DNA of 64,000 nucleotides from Bradyrhizobium sp. sGM-13. Lineage in GTDB: Bacteria > Pseudomonadota > Alphaproteobacteria > Rhizobiales > Xanthobacteraceae. The DNA lies in contig NZ_JAGWDK010000006.1 of the NCBI RefSeq assembly GCF_018398875.1, positions 62,001-126,000 of the forward strand, given 5' to 3'. This document shows positions 51,295 through 60,824 of the stretch, piece by piece (positions within the stretch are counted from its first letter, which is position 1; each line of letters begins with the position of its first letter). The translations under genes were made by a program, and so were the position numbers. Below the pieces are notes generated by a model. It was not told the origin of the DNA. It made no database searches and worked only from the letters and a program-made list of their open reading frames with translations.

Positions 51295-52047
51295 ATGGCC
51301 AAAATCATCCGCGCTTCCAACGCCAAGACCAATGTTCCGTCCGTGCCGAAGAAGCCGACGAAGAGGGGCGCCAAAGCGGTGCCCAAGGCGAAGAAATCGC
51401 CGAAGCCAAAACCCTGGACACCGGCCGAGATCCACGAGGCCTTCAGCCGATTTCGCAAGGCCAATCCGGAGCCGAAGGGCGAGCTCGAACATCTCAACCC
51501 TTACACGCTGCTGGTGGCGGTGGTGCTGTCGGCGCAGGCGACCGACGCCGGCGTCAACAAGGCGACGCGCGCGCTGTTTGCGGTGGCCGATACGCCGGAG
51601 AAGATGCTGGCGCTCGGCGAAGACAAGGTACGCGACTACATCAGGACCATCGGGCTCTATCGCAACAAGGCGAAAAACGTCATCGCGCTATCGCAAAAGC
51701 TGATTGATGAATTCGGCGGCGAGGTGCCGCGCACCCGCGCGGAAATCGAATCGCTGCCCGGCGCCGGGCGCAAGACCGCTAACGTCGTGCTTAACATGGC
51801 CTATGGCGAACACACCATGGCAGTCGATACGCATGTGTTCCGCGTCGGCAACCGTACTGGTCTCGCATCCGGCAACTCGCCGCTCGCGGTGGAGCTAGGG
51901 CTGGAAAAGGTGATCCCGCCGGAATTCATGCGGCACGCCCATCACTGGCTGATCCTGCACGGGCGCTATACCTGCCTCGCCCGCAAGCCGCGCTGCGAAG
52001 TATGCTTGATCAACGATCTGTGCCGGTGGCCGGAAAAGACGGTGTGA
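51295..52047 (+). CDS. nth: endonuclease III (DNA glycosylase/AP lyase)
   Basis: Base-excision repair of oxidised pyrimidines. The 250-residue protein has a basic N-terminal extension, then LNPYTLLVAVVLSAQATD, the helix-hairpin-helix SLPGAGRKTANVV with catalytic Lys region, VDTHVFRV with catalytic Asp, and a C-terminal 4Fe-4S cluster with four cysteines spaced 6-2-5 (CLARKPRCEVCLINDLC). The ATG at 51295 is preferred; earlier codons are not conserved. Confidence 0.97.
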   Translation: MAKIIRASNAKTNVPSVPKKPTKRGAKAVPKAKKSPKPKPWTPAEIHEAFSRFRKANPEPKGELEHLNPYTLLVAVVLSAQATDAGVNKATRALFAVADTPEKMLALGEDKVRDYIRTIGLYRNKAKNVIALSQKLIDEFGGEVPRTRAEIESLPGAGRKTANVVLNMAYGEHTMAVDTHVFRVGNRTGLASGNSPLAVELGLEKVIPPEFMRHAHHWLILHGRYTCLARKPRCEVCLINDLCRWPEKTV

Positions 52048-52054
52048 GTCCCTT

Positions 52055-52085
52055 CTCCCTCTCCCGCGAAGAGCGGGAGAGGGAG
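52055..52085. terminator. 13-base-pair perfect stem between convergent nth and EI24 gene
   Basis: CTCCCTCTCCCGC (52055-52067), loop GAAGA, GCGGGAGAGGGAG (52073-52085). It lies eight bases after the nth stop and five bases before the stop of the opposite gene, so it can end both transcripts. Confidence 0.7.
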
Positions 52086-52089
52086 GAGA

Positions 52090-52842
52090 TTACACCACCG
52101 GCATGCCCGGCTTGCGCGCGGGCTCGATCAACTCCGGCCGCGGGCCCGATAACCGCTTGTGCATGTGGACCATGAAGGCCATGCCGAATAGCGGCGTCGC
52201 CAGATTGACGATCGGGATCGACACAAACGCCGCGATGAATAGGCCCGCGGTGAACACGGTCGCCGCGTGGTCCTTGCGCATCGCCTTGGCTTCCGTCGGC
52301 GGGCGAAAGCGCATCGCGGCAAGTTCGAAATACTCGCGGCCCAAAAGCCACGCCGTTGCGATGAAGAAGATCAGGAAGCCCGCGCCTGCGAACAGCACGA
52401 AGGGCAACGCAATCAGGTAGACCAGAATGGTGAGCAGCGCCGTCTTGATGCCCTCGGGAATGGCGATGCCGAGCGGCAGCGCGTCGCCGGGACGCTCGGC
52501 TGGATAGTGCTCGCGCTCGACATGCTCGGCGACGTCATCGACGAACACGCTCGCAACCAGCGAGGTGACCGCCGGCATCAGGAAGATCCCGCCGAGCACG
52601 ACGCCAAGGCCGGCCGCGATCGAGATGATCCAGGAAAGGATATTGAGCGACGTGTGGAAGCCCGGGCCGAGCATCGCCTCGGCCCAGACTTCGCCGTACT
52701 CAGCGAACCAGCTCAATGCGCGCTGCAAGCCGACGGCCAGCACCGTAATCAGCACCAGCGCCAGCCCGATCGAGCGCCACAGGATGGTGCGCATCGGCGG
52801 CGACAGGATCTGCGAAAGCGCCTTGACGGCGGCGTCCAACAT
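52090..52842 (-). CDS. EI24/CysZ-like membrane protein
   Basis: A 250-residue multi-pass protein beginning MLDAAVKALSQILSPPMRTI. Hydrophobic helices include WRSIGLALVLITVLAVGL, ILSWIISIAAGLGVVLGGIF, LLTILVYLIALPFVLFAGAG and VNLATPLFGMAFMVHMH. The family (EI24 domain, Pfam type shared with CysZ sulfate transporters) suggests a channel or transport role, unproven here. The start at 52842 is chosen; a longer upstream frame is spurious. Confidence 0.84.
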   Translation of the reverse strand: MLDAAVKALSQILSPPMRTILWRSIGLALVLITVLAVGLQRALSWFAEYGEVWAEAMLGPGFHTSLNILSWIISIAAGLGVVLGGIFLMPAVTSLVASVFVDDVAEHVEREHYPAERPGDALPLGIAIPEGIKTALLTILVYLIALPFVLFAGAGFLIFFIATAWLLGREYFELAAMRFRPPTEAKAMRKDHAATVFTAGLFIAAFVSIPIVNLATPLFGMAFMVHMHKRLSGPRPELIEPARKPGMPVV

Positions 52843-52964
52843 GGCGGTTCTGCCTCTTGTGAAAAAGCCCTCGCGAGAGGTAGATAGCCGCAAGGGCTTC
52901 GGCAAGAGCCTGCCGGTGCCTGGGGGAGAGACTGCCATCAAAAACAGCGCCGCAAGAGGCTGCC

Positions 52965-53902
52965 ATGACTCGTGTTGAGGAAATCTATCCCGACAACAAG
53001 ATCGTGCTGCGCGAGGTCGGCTTGCGCGATGGGCTGCAGCTCGTGAAGACATTTCCGTCCACATCCGCCAAGCAGCGCTGGATTCGCGATGAGTATGCCG
53101 CGGGTGTGCGCCATTTCGAGGTCGGCTCGTTCCTGCCGGCAAAGACGTTTCCGCAATTCGCCGATGTGCGCGACATCATCGGGACCGTGGCGTCGCTGCC
53201 CGGCGCCTACGGCATCGCGCTGACGCTGAACGAGCGCGGCGTCAACGAGGCGCTGGCGTCTGGCGTGGCCGAAGTCGCTTCGGTGGTTCGGCTACTGAAG
53301 AACACAGCCAGGCCAACGCCAACCGGTCGCGGGTGTCAGCGATCGCCAACGTCAGGCGGCTCTGCGAATTGCGCGACGCCAGCGCGCACAGACCGGTGGT
53401 GAACGCCGCGATTTCGATGGCGCTGGGCTGTTCGATCGTAGGTCCCGTAGACCCTGCCGAAGTGCTGCGGCTGACGGAAAAGCTGTTCGAGGCCGGCGTC
53501 GACATGGTCGCGATCGCTGACACGGTCGGCTATGCCGGGCCGAATCAGGTCGGCGAACTGGTCGCGGGCGCGGTGAAGATCGCCGGAGGAAAGCCGATCT
53601 GTATTCACCTGCATGACACGCGCGGCATGGGAATCGCCAACGCTTCCGCCGCGCTCGATGCCGGCGCGCGCGTGCTCGATGGATCGCTCGGCGGCCTCGG
53701 TGGTTGCCCGTTCGCGCCGGGCGCGACCGGCAACGTGGTGTTCGAGGATCTGGTGTTTCTGTGCGAGAGCAAGGGATTTGCCACAGGCATCGATATTGAA
53801 AGGTTGATCGCGGTGCGCGGCATTCTGAAATCGGAAATGCCGGATGAGACGCTGTATGGCGGTCTGGCACGCGCCGGATTGCCGCGCGGGAAGGCGGCGT
53901 GA
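52965..53902 (+). pseudogene. HMG-CoA lyase-like gene broken by a one-base frameshift
   Basis: The first part (from ATG 52965) reads MTRVEEIYPDNKIVLREVGLR ... and loses homology after GVAEVASVV; the family sequence continues in another frame as ...SAIANVRRLCELRDASAHRP to GLPRGKAA at 53902. The break is at about 53287-53289 (GTGGTTCGGCTACTGAAG): one extra T would restore SATEEHSQANANRSR and a single frame of about 312 residues. Motifs of the lyase family (GLRDGLQLVK, GLGGCPFAPGATGN with the catalytic Cys) are otherwise intact. Either a young pseudogene or a sequencing error. The intact enzyme would cleave a 3-hydroxyacyl-CoA such as HMG-CoA. Confidence 0.85.
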
Positions 53903-53970
53903 TCTAGCGCCCACCCGCCGCAAGTATGGACCCCGGAACAGCATCGCATCCTGGGAAACGCATGACGCAG

Positions 53971-56373
53971 CTACAGCCGCGTCAACCGCAATCGCAGCGC
54001 GTTGCCGACGACGCTGACCGACGATAGCGCCATCGCCGCCGCCGCGATGATCGGTGACAGCAAGAGGCCGAACGCCGGATAGAGAATGCCGGCGGCGATC
54101 GGGATGCCGGCGGCGTTGTAGATGAAGGCGAAGAACAGGTTCTGCCTGATATTGCGCATGGTCGCCTGCGACAGCCGGCGGGCGCGGACAATGCCGCCGA
54201 GGTCGCCCTTCAGCAACGTGACGCCGGCGCTTTCCATCGCAACATCCGTTCCCGTGCCCATCGCAATGCCGACTTCGGCTGCGGCGAGCGCCGGCGCGTC
54301 GTTGACGCCGTCGCCGGCCATCGCAACGATCTTGCCGGCCTTCTGCAGTTTTGCGACCACCGCGCTCTTTTGATCGGGCAGTACTTCCGCCTCGACCTCG
54401 GTGATACCAAGGCTGCGTGCGACGGCGTTCGCCGTGGTTTTGTTGTCGCCGGTCAGCATGATGACCTTGATGCCGTCCGCCGCCAGTGCCTTCAGGGCGT
54501 CAGGTGTCGACGCCTTCACGGGATCGGCGATCGCTAACAATCCCGCAAGCTTGCCATCAACCGCCATGTTGATCACCGTCGCGCCGTCGCCGCGCAGACG
54601 TTCGCCCTGTTCGTTCAACGCGCTGGCATCGATGTCGAGGGACCGCAGGAAGTTGGCGTTGCCGAGCACGATGGTCTTGCCGTCGACCTTGCCGGTGGCG
54701 CCCTTGCCGGTCGGCGAATCGAATGCCTCGACCGTGCCGAGATCGAGATTGCGTTCTTTGGCCGCCCGCACGATGGCGTCGGCAAGCGGGTGTTCGCTGG
54801 CCCGCTCGACGCTCGCCGCCAGCCGCAGAATTTCTGCCTCTTCAAATCCCACGGCCGTCACGATGGTGACCACCTTCGGCTTGCCCTCGGTCAGCGTGCC
54901 CGTTTTGTCGACAACCAGCGTGTCGACCTTTTCCATGCGCTCCAGCGCCTCGGCGTTCTTGATCAGAACGCCGGCCTGGGCGCCGTGACCGACACCGACC
55001 ATGATCGACATCGGCGTGGCGAGGCCGAGCGCGCAGGGGCAGGCGATGATGAGGACGCTGACGGCCGCGACTAGGCCAAATGCCATGCGCGGCTCCGGTC
55101 CGAACCAAGCCCAGGCGCCGAATGCGATCAGCGCCACGGCGATGACAACGGGCACGAACCAGCCGGAAACCTGATCGGCCAGCCGCTGGATCGGCGCACG
55201 GGAGCGCTGCGCATCCGCCACCATTTTCACGATCTGGGACAGCAGCGTATCGCGGCCAACCTTGTCGGCGCGCATGACGAAGCCGCCGGACTGGTTCAGC
55301 GTGCCGGCGATGACCTTGCTGCCAGGCTCCTTGGTGACCGGCATGGATTCGCCCGTCACTAGCGCTTCGTCGAGCGAGGAGCGGCCTTCGAGGATGATGC
55401 CGTCGACCGGCACCTTCTCGCCCGGCCGGACCCGCAGCTTGTCGCCCACCGCCAACGCGTCGATCTCGACCTCATGATCGGTGCCGTCGTCGCCGATGCG
55501 GCGCGCGGTCTTCGGCGCAAGCTGCAGCAGCGCCTTGATTGCGCCTGACGTCGCTTCGCGGGCGCGGAGTTCGAGCACCTGGCCCAGCAGCACCAGCACG
55601 GTGATAACCGCCGCCGCTTCGAAATAGATCGCGACCGCACCGCCATGGCCGCGGAAGGTGGCCGGGAAAATGCCGGGCGCAACGGTGCCGACCACGCTGT
55701 AGGCATAGGCTACGCCGGTGCCCATCGCGATCAGCGTGAACATATTGAGATGGCGCGTCACCAGCGACTGCCAGCCGCGTACGAAGAATGGCCAGCCGGC
55801 CCAGAGCACGACCGGGGTGGCGAATGCTAGCTGAATCCAGTTCGACAGCGTCTGGTCGACCCAGCCATGTCCGCCGACGAGGTGGCCGCCCATTTCGAGG
55901 ACGACGGCCGGCAGGGAAAGCACGAGGCCGATCCAGAAGCGGCGCGTCATGTCGGCGAGTTCCGGATTGGGCGCCGTATCGAGGCTTGCTACCTCCGGCT
56001 CCAGCGCCATGCCGCAGATCGGGCAGCTTCCGGGGCCGACTTGGCGGATCTCCGGGTGCATCGGGCAGGTGTAGATCGTGCCCTCCGGCACGGCGGCCTT
56101 CGGTGCCTTGTCCTTCTCGAGATAAGCGATCGGATCGGCGACGAATTTGGTGCGGCAGCCGGCCGAGCAGAAATGAAAGGTCTCGCCGTAATGGTCGAAG
56201 CGGTGCTTGCTGATCGCGGGGTCGACGGTCATGCCGCAGACGGGATCGCGAACGGTAGCCGTACCGGCGGCTTGATGGCCGTGGTGGCTGTGACTGGCGT
56301 GGCCATGCCCGCCGCAGCAGGCGCGCCTGGAAGCGCCGTTTCGATCGGCGTTTTCATTGTTGTTCATCATCAT
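53971..56373 (-). CDS. copA: copper-translocating P1B-type ATPase with YHS and heavy-metal-binding domains
   Basis: An 800-residue copper exporter. The N-terminus is His/Cys-rich ([16 protein letters not shown]), then a YHS domain ([22 protein letters not shown]) and a second CxxC-type metal domain ([20 protein letters not shown]), not the usual ferredoxin-like HMA repeats. The membrane CPC site is [13 protein letters not shown], phosphorylation loop [13 protein letters not shown] loop VTGESMPV, hinge [10 protein letters not shown]. Cu(I) is the likely ion. Three ATGs in a row begin the frame; GGAG best suits the third (56367). Diverges from csoR over a shared operator. Confidence 0.94.
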   Translation of the reverse strand: MMMNNNENADRNGASRRACCGGHGHASHSHHGHQAAGTATVRDPVCGMTVDPAISKHRFDHYGETFHFCSAGCRTKFVADPIAYLEKDKAPKAAVPEGTIYTCPMHPEIRQVGPGSCPICGMALEPEVASLDTAPNPELADMTRRFWIGLVLSLPAVVLEMGGHLVGGHGWVDQTLSNWIQLAFATPVVLWAGWPFFVRGWQSLVTRHLNMFTLIAMGTGVAYAYSVVGTVAPGIFPATFRGHGGAVAIYFEAAAVITVLVLLGQVLELRAREATSGAIKALLQLAPKTARRIGDDGTDHEVEIDALAVGDKLRVRPGEKVPVDGIILEGRSSLDEALVTGESMPVTKEPGSKVIAGTLNQSGGFVMRADKVGRDTLLSQIVKMVADAQRSRAPIQRLADQVSGWFVPVVIAVALIAFGAWAWFGPEPRMAFGLVAAVSVLIIACPCALGLATPMSIMVGVGHGAQAGVLIKNAEALERMEKVDTLVVDKTGTLTEGKPKVVTIVTAVGFEEAEILRLAASVERASEHPLADAIVRAAKERNLDLGTVEAFDSPTGKGATGKVDGKTIVLGNANFLRSLDIDASALNEQGERLRGDGATVINMAVDGKLAGLLAIADPVKASTPDALKALAADGIKVIMLTGDNKTTANAVARSLGITEVEAEVLPDQKSAVVAKLQKAGKIVAMAGDGVNDAPALAAAEVGIAMGTGTDVAMESAGVTLLKGDLGGIVRARRLSQATMRNIRQNLFFAFIYNAAGIPIAAGILYPAFGLLLSPIIAAAAMALSSVSVVGNALRLRLTRL

Positions 56374-56388
56374 CTCCGGCTTGAAACC

Positions 56389-56407
56389 TATACCCTGTAG
56401 GGGTATA
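56389..56407. promoter_or_regulatory. CsoR operator between copA and csoR
   Basis: TATACCC-TGTAG-GGGTATA, seven-base perfect arms around a five-base centre, lying 15 bases from copA's first ATG and 8 from csoR's. G/C-tract palindromes of this shape are the known targets of CsoR-family repressors. The site would let copper switch both genes. Confidence 0.7.
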
Positions 56408-56415
56408 TAGGCCGC

Positions 56416-56691
56416 ATGCGAAAAGACATCAAGGCATCCTGTCAGAAGCGTCTCAGCCGGATCGAGGGCCAGGTCCGCGGCCTGTCACGAATGGTTGATG
56501 AGGACCGTTACTGCATCGACATCGTCACCCAGATCTCCGCCGTCCGGGCCGCGCTGCGGCGTGTCGAGGAGGAGGTCTTGCGGGATCACGTGGCGCACTG
56601 CGTCGAGCACGCCATCACCAGCGGCAACAAGGCCGACCAGCGCGAAAAGATCGCTGAACTGATGGACGTGATCGGGCGCTCCGACCGGTAG
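56416..56691 (+). CDS. csoR: CsoR/RcnR-family copper-responsive repressor
   Basis: A 91-residue all-helical metal sensor (DUF156). The copper ligands of CsoR are present: Cys33 (YCIDI), His58 and Cys62 (DHVAHC). [19 protein letters not shown] is the family's DNA-contacting start. With the divergent copA and the palindrome between them, it is most likely a copper-released repressor. It converges with nikR 78 bases on. Confidence 0.9.
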   Translation: MRKDIKASCQKRLSRIEGQVRGLSRMVDEDRYCIDIVTQISAVRAALRRVEEEVLRDHVAHCVEHAITSGNKADQREKIAELMDVIGRSDR

Positions 56692-56769
56692 CATCGTGGC
56701 AATGGTCTCGTGAGATGGGTCGGCGAGTATTGCTTCCGAGCCAACCGCGCGCCCTGATCCAGATCAGTG

Positions 56770-57216
56770 TCAGTCGTGCCGGTGCGTGTGCCTGCGCGCC
56801 CGCGGCTTCTTGTTCGAACCAGTCGGGATCATCACCACGCGGCCATAGCGTACGCCGCGTTCGGCGATGATGTGATCGGCCAGGTGCCGGACCTCGCCGC
56901 TTGCACCCTTGAGCGCCGTCACCTCCATGCAAGAAGCGTCGTCGAGATGCACATGCAGCGTCGCCAGCGACAGATCGTGATGGCCGTGGAAATTCTGCAC
57001 CAGCCGCTTTGAGAGGTCGCGCGCGGCGTGATCGTAGACGTAGACCAGTGCGGCGACGCATTGGCCCGCCGGCGTGGCGTTCTCGGCGCTTTGCTGCAGG
57101 CCAGCGCGGGCGAGATCGCGGATGATCTCGGAACGGTTCTGATAGCCGCGCGCTTCCGCGGCCGCGTCGATCTCGGCGAGCAGTTCGTCTTCGATCGTGA
57201 TCGTAATCCGTTGCAT
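56770..57216 (-). CDS. nikR: nickel-responsive regulator NikR
   Basis: A 148-residue ribbon-helix-helix repressor with an ACT-like metal domain. MQRITITIEDELLAEIDAAA is the RHH; nickel ligands equivalent to E. coli His76, His87, His89, Cys95 are His77, His88, His90 and Cys96. A His-rich tail ends RRHTHRHD. Its start is 22 bases from a near-perfect NikR operator, so it should autoregulate and control the divergent TonB receptor gene. Confidence 0.94.
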   Translation of the reverse strand: MQRITITIEDELLAEIDAAAEARGYQNRSEIIRDLARAGLQQSAENATPAGQCVAALVYVYDHAARDLSKRLVQNFHGHHDLSLATLHVHLDDASCMEVTALKGASGEVRHLADHIIAERGVRYGRVVMIPTGSNKKPRARRHTHRHD

Positions 57217-57238
57217 GGAAAATTCCGTTCTTGCTCCA

Positions 57239-57266
57239 GTATGACATTCCTATTGTATCGTCATAC
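57239..57266. promoter_or_regulatory. NikR operator in the nikR / TonB-receptor divergent promoter
   Basis: GTATGA at 57239-57244, 16 bases, TCATAC at 57261-57266, exactly the arms and spacing of the E. coli nik operator; the symmetry extends one base further inward (GTATGAC ... GTCATAC). 22 bases upstream of nikR and 86 upstream of the receptor gene. Confidence 0.85.
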
Positions 57267-57352
57267 TGCGCTTGCTAGCGTGATGCGCCGGTTAAGTCGA
57301 ACTGATGCGGTCGCGCGCCGATTGTAGCAGTTATCATGCAGGGGCATGAGCG

Positions 57353-59554
57353 TTGCGTCGATCTGCTTGGGGGGCATTTTCCGCCGCCGCATCACTGCTC
57401 GCGATGGTGTCGCCGGCGAACGCGCAGAACGTCGCTGCCGCAGAGGCCGACCGGCTTCCCGCTGTGACTATAGATCCTCCCGAAGCGCGGCCGCGCGACC
57501 GGGCCAAGCTGCCGCGCGCTCGCCAAGCCGCCCGAAATTCCTCCGCCGTTCAGCCGAGCGCACCTGTTCTGCTGCCGGTCAGTGGTGGCGTGACGTCCGG
57601 CTCCGCAACGGCGGGGCCGGCATACCTGCAACCGACTTCAGCCAGCGCCATGACGATCAGCGGCACGGAGCTGAACGCCCGGCCTTTTTCGCGCGTTGGC
57701 GAGGCGCTGGAGGTGGTGCCCGGGCTGATCGTTACCCAGCATTCCGGCGAGGGCAAAGCCAACCAGTATTTTCTGCGCGGCTTCAATCTCGATCACGGCA
57801 CCGATCTCGCCATCAGCGTCGACGGCATGCCGGTCAACATGCCGAGCCACGGTCACGGCCAGGGCTATGCCGATATCAATTTTCTGATTCCGGAGCTGGT
57901 GCAGTCCGTCAGTGTCCGCAAGGGACCGTGCTTCGCCGACCAAGGCGACTTCGCGTCCGCGGGCGCTGTCGCCGTCGACTATTTCAATGGGCTGCCGAAG
58001 AACATCACTGAGCTGACGTTCGGCAGTTTTGGCCATCGCCGCGCGCTGGCAGCGGCGTCGACGGCGGTCGGGGCGGGCGCCTTGCTCAGCGCGTTCGAGG
58101 GCGTCGCACATAATGGTCCATGGGACGTACCCGACAATGTGCGCAAGCTCAATGGCGTGTTGCGCTACAGCCAGGGCACCGCGACCGACGGCTTTACGCT
58201 GTCGGCAATGGCCTATTCGAACGGCTGGAGTTCGACCGACCAGGTGGCGCAGCGCGCGATCGACCAGGGCGTGATCGGCCGGTTCGGAACGCTCGATCCG
58301 ACCGATGGCGGCGTCTCGAGCCGGTTCTCGCTGTCGAGCAACTGGGCGCAGTCGAGCGAATACGGACAGAGCAAGGTCAACGCCTATGTGATCAACTCGT
58401 CGCTGCGGCTCTACAACAACTTCACCTATTTTCTCGACGATCCCGTCGATGGCGATCAGTTCAGCCAGATGGACGGACGCACGATCTATGGCCTTAACGC
58501 CAGCCACGCCCTCGATGCACGCGTGGGCGGGATCGAAACGCAGACCCGCATCGGATTGCAGACGCGCAGCGATGATATCCGTGTCGGCCTATTCAAGACG
58601 TTGCAGCGCGAGACGCTTTCGACTGTTCGCGAAGACAGCGTGAGGGAAGGCAATGTCGGCCTGTGGGCCGACACGACGGGGCGCTGGACCGATTGGCTGC
58701 GCACCACGGTCGGCATCCGCGAGGATTATTTTGCGGGAAGGGTGCTGAGCGATACGCCGCAAAATTCCGGTAACGCGCAGGCGTCGATGGCGAGCCCCAA
58801 GGCCGGATTCGTGCTGGGGCCATGGTATCGAACCGAGTTCTACGGCAATGCGGGCTACGGCCTGCACTCTAACGATATCAGAGGCGCAACCATCACCGTC
58901 GATCCGATCGACAAAGTGACGCCGCAAGATCGCGTGCCGCTGCTGGTGCGATCGAAGGGCGGCGAGATCGGCATCCGCACCAAAGCTATTGAAGGTCTCA
59001 CCAGCTCGCTTGCGGTGTTCGTGCTGGATTTCGATTCCGAGCTGCTGTTCGTCGGCGATGCCGGCACCACCGAACCGAGCCGGCCCAGCCGGCGCGTCGG
59101 CGTGGAATGGACCAACCAATATCAAATGCTGCCGTGGATGCGGCTCGACTTCGATGTCGCCTACACCCGCGCCCGCTTCACCGATCCCGATTCCGCCGGC
59201 AACTTCATCCCGGGCGCGCCGGCATGGGTCGCGAGCGGCGGTCTGACATTTGGCGGCGAGGCCGGCTGGTTCGGCGCGCTGCGGGGACGCTATTTCGGCC
59301 CACGTCCCCTGATCGAGGACGACAGCGTCCGCTCGCAGTCATCGCTGATCTTCAATGCACGCGCGGGCTACAAGTTCGACAACGGCCTGCGGCTACAGCT
59401 CGACGTGCTCAATCTTTTCGACGCGAAGACCAACCAGATCGAGTACTACTACCTGTCGCGACTGCCGGGCGAGCCGATCGATGGCGTGGCGGATCGTCAT
59501 GTGCATCCGGCGGAGCCATTGGCGGTGAGGCTGACGCTGGCAGGAAGATTTTAG
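57353..59554 (+). CDS. TonB-dependent outer membrane receptor, probably for nickel
   Basis: A 733-residue receptor with a signal peptide (RRSAWGAFSAAASLLAMVSPANA), a possible TonB box (LPAVTIDPP), a plug domain (SRVGEALEVVPGLIVTQHSG, YFLRGFNLDHGTDLAISVDGMP with N-rich loop) and a beta barrel ending in the aromatic ...LAGRF. TTG 57353 has AGGGG eight bases upstream. It diverges from nikR over a NikR site, so nickel is the likely cargo. No nickel permease or periplasmic binding protein is beside it. The stop is four bases before a repeat. Confidence 0.88.
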   Translation: MRRSAWGAFSAAASLLAMVSPANAQNVAAAEADRLPAVTIDPPEARPRDRAKLPRARQAARNSSAVQPSAPVLLPVSGGVTSGSATAGPAYLQPTSASAMTISGTELNARPFSRVGEALEVVPGLIVTQHSGEGKANQYFLRGFNLDHGTDLAISVDGMPVNMPSHGHGQGYADINFLIPELVQSVSVRKGPCFADQGDFASAGAVAVDYFNGLPKNITELTFGSFGHRRALAAASTAVGAGALLSAFEGVAHNGPWDVPDNVRKLNGVLRYSQGTATDGFTLSAMAYSNGWSSTDQVAQRAIDQGVIGRFGTLDPTDGGVSSRFSLSSNWAQSSEYGQSKVNAYVINSSLRLYNNFTYFLDDPVDGDQFSQMDGRTIYGLNASHALDARVGGIETQTRIGLQTRSDDIRVGLFKTLQRETLSTVREDSVREGNVGLWADTTGRWTDWLRTTVGIREDYFAGRVLSDTPQNSGNAQASMASPKAGFVLGPWYRTEFYGNAGYGLHSNDIRGATITVDPIDKVTPQDRVPLLVRSKGGEIGIRTKAIEGLTSSLAVFVLDFDSELLFVGDAGTTEPSRPSRRVGVEWTNQYQMLPWMRLDFDVAYTRARFTDPDSAGNFIPGAPAWVASGGLTFGGEAGWFGALRGRYFGPRPLIEDDSVRSQSSLIFNARAGYKFDNGLRLQLDVLNLFDAKTNQIEYYYLSRLPGEPIDGVADRHVHPAEPLAVRLTLAGRF

Positions 59555-60635
59555 ACTGCAGGGTGGGCAAGGCGTCAGCGTGCCCACCATTCGTGACGCG
59601 GTGTAGGTCGCTGGTGGGCACGCTTCGCTTTGCCCACCCTACAAGTTCGTGCTTTTGCGCCACCGGCTCCGGCCTGCGCGGCCTCATGCGGCGCTCCGGC
59701 GGGCGGACCGGGACGTATTCGACGGCGAGATAATGTTCCGACACCGTGACGCGTTCGACCATCGTCGCAACAATCATTTCTTCAGCCGCAGCCGGAAGCG
59801 GCGTCTCTTCGTCAATCTCTTCAGGAACAAGCGGCGGCGACTTGACCTCTGGAAACACACCGAATTGGCCCGCTACCTCCGGGAGCGGCTTCTGCTTGTC
59901 GGCCCAGTGCAGGGCCGTGTAGTCGAAGCCGTGCACGATGGTGGGTTTGACGACTTCGAAATAGGGCGAGATGTCGAAATCGCGAGGCATGTAGAGCGAG
60001 GAATCACGGATATGCAGGATTTCGCGCCGGGCCTTTCGCGAGGCAGCGCGGGTAATCTTGGGCAGGATCGGATAGCGCACGGCGTCGAAGGCTTGCGCGA
60101 TCAGCGCCGAGCAGATGATTTTGGTGGGATCGCCGGAGCCGAACGCGATCATGCGCCGCCGCCATCGCTGCGGTATCGGCAACGGAATTAGATAGCGCAT
60201 CAAATCGACGATGTTCTTGGTGTCGTAGCCGAAGCCGATCCGGTTGATGGCGTAGCGGCACACCGTGGTGCGGTCCTCGTAGGACAGGCCGACCGGGCGG
60301 CAGATGCGGGTGTGATAGGGAAAATATTTCGACAGCGGCGCCGAGGTGACGCCCTCGCCGATATTGGCCTCGATCAGCACATGCGGCTCGCCGTCGGGCT
60401 CGGTGGCGCCGTCAACCGGACCGACATAGAGCGCGCCATGCGACCAGGTCGACTGCGTGAGGTATTTGATGATGCCGGAGATCCGGTTGTTGCCTTCGAC
60501 GAGCAGCACATCGCCGGGCTCGATGACGCCGCGCAAATGTTCGGGGTCGCTGGGCGTGAACGGCTCATAGCCCGGGACTTCCTTCTGCAGGTAGCCCGCA
60601 ATCAACTGGCCGATAGTGTCGAGCATTACGCCCAT
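59409..60635 (-). CDS. YiiX-like NlpC/P60-superfamily cysteine hydrolase with repeat-derived C-terminus
   Basis: 408 residues. The N-terminal half fits permuted papain-fold (YiiX/YebB) enzymes: LRGVIEPGDVLLVEGNNRIS, STWSHGALYVG with the His, IEANIGEG, and the cysteine in TKIICSALIAQAF. Residues after about 330 (VGWAKRSVPT onward) are encoded by the palindromic repeat and then by the antisense strand of the TonB receptor gene, so the native stop seems to have been lost. ATG 60635 follows GGGAG. Substrate unknown. Confidence 0.8.
   Translation of the reverse strand: MGVMLDTIGQLIAGYLQKEVPGYEPFTPSDPEHLRGVIEPGDVLLVEGNNRISGIIKYLTQSTWSHGALYVGPVDGATEPDGEPHVLIEANIGEGVTSAPLSKYFPYHTRICRPVGLSYEDRTTVCRYAINRIGFGYDTKNIVDLMRYLIPLPIPQRWRRRMIAFGSGDPTKIICSALIAQAFDAVRYPILPKITRAASRKARREILHIRDSSLYMPRDFDISPYFEVVKPTIVHGFDYTALHWADKQKPLPEVAGQFGVFPEVKSPPLVPEEIDEETPLPAAAEEMIVATMVERVTVSEHYLAVEYVPVRPPERRMRPRRPEPVAQKHELVGWAKRSVPTSDLHRVTNGGHADALPTLQSKIFLPASASPPMAPPDAHDDPPRHRSARPAVATGSSTRSGWSSRRKD
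59557..59643. repeat. GTGGGCA palindromic interspersed repeat, copy 2
   Basis: Left arm CTGCAGGGTGGGCAAGGCGT ... GTGCCCACCA and right arm TGGTGGGCACGCTTCGCTTTG ... CCCACCCTACA (59612-59643) match copy 1 at 49695-49784. It lies just past the TonB receptor stop. On the minus strand it is read in frame by the YiiX-like gene as VGWAKRSVPT. Confidence 0.75.
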
Positions 60636-60824
60636 GAAACTCCCCCAGAGCGGCTTTTCTTCCGCTTTTTTTGTTTCCTTATCATGGTCGCAAGCCGTTT
60701 CAATTTAGTTCATGCGGGATGCCGGTCAATCATGATTGATTTACCATGAGTGTTGCTGCGTCACGTGAGATGCTGCACAGTTCGCTAGCTGTTCTCGCGT
60801 CCTTCAGGTCCCGGAAACCATGAC

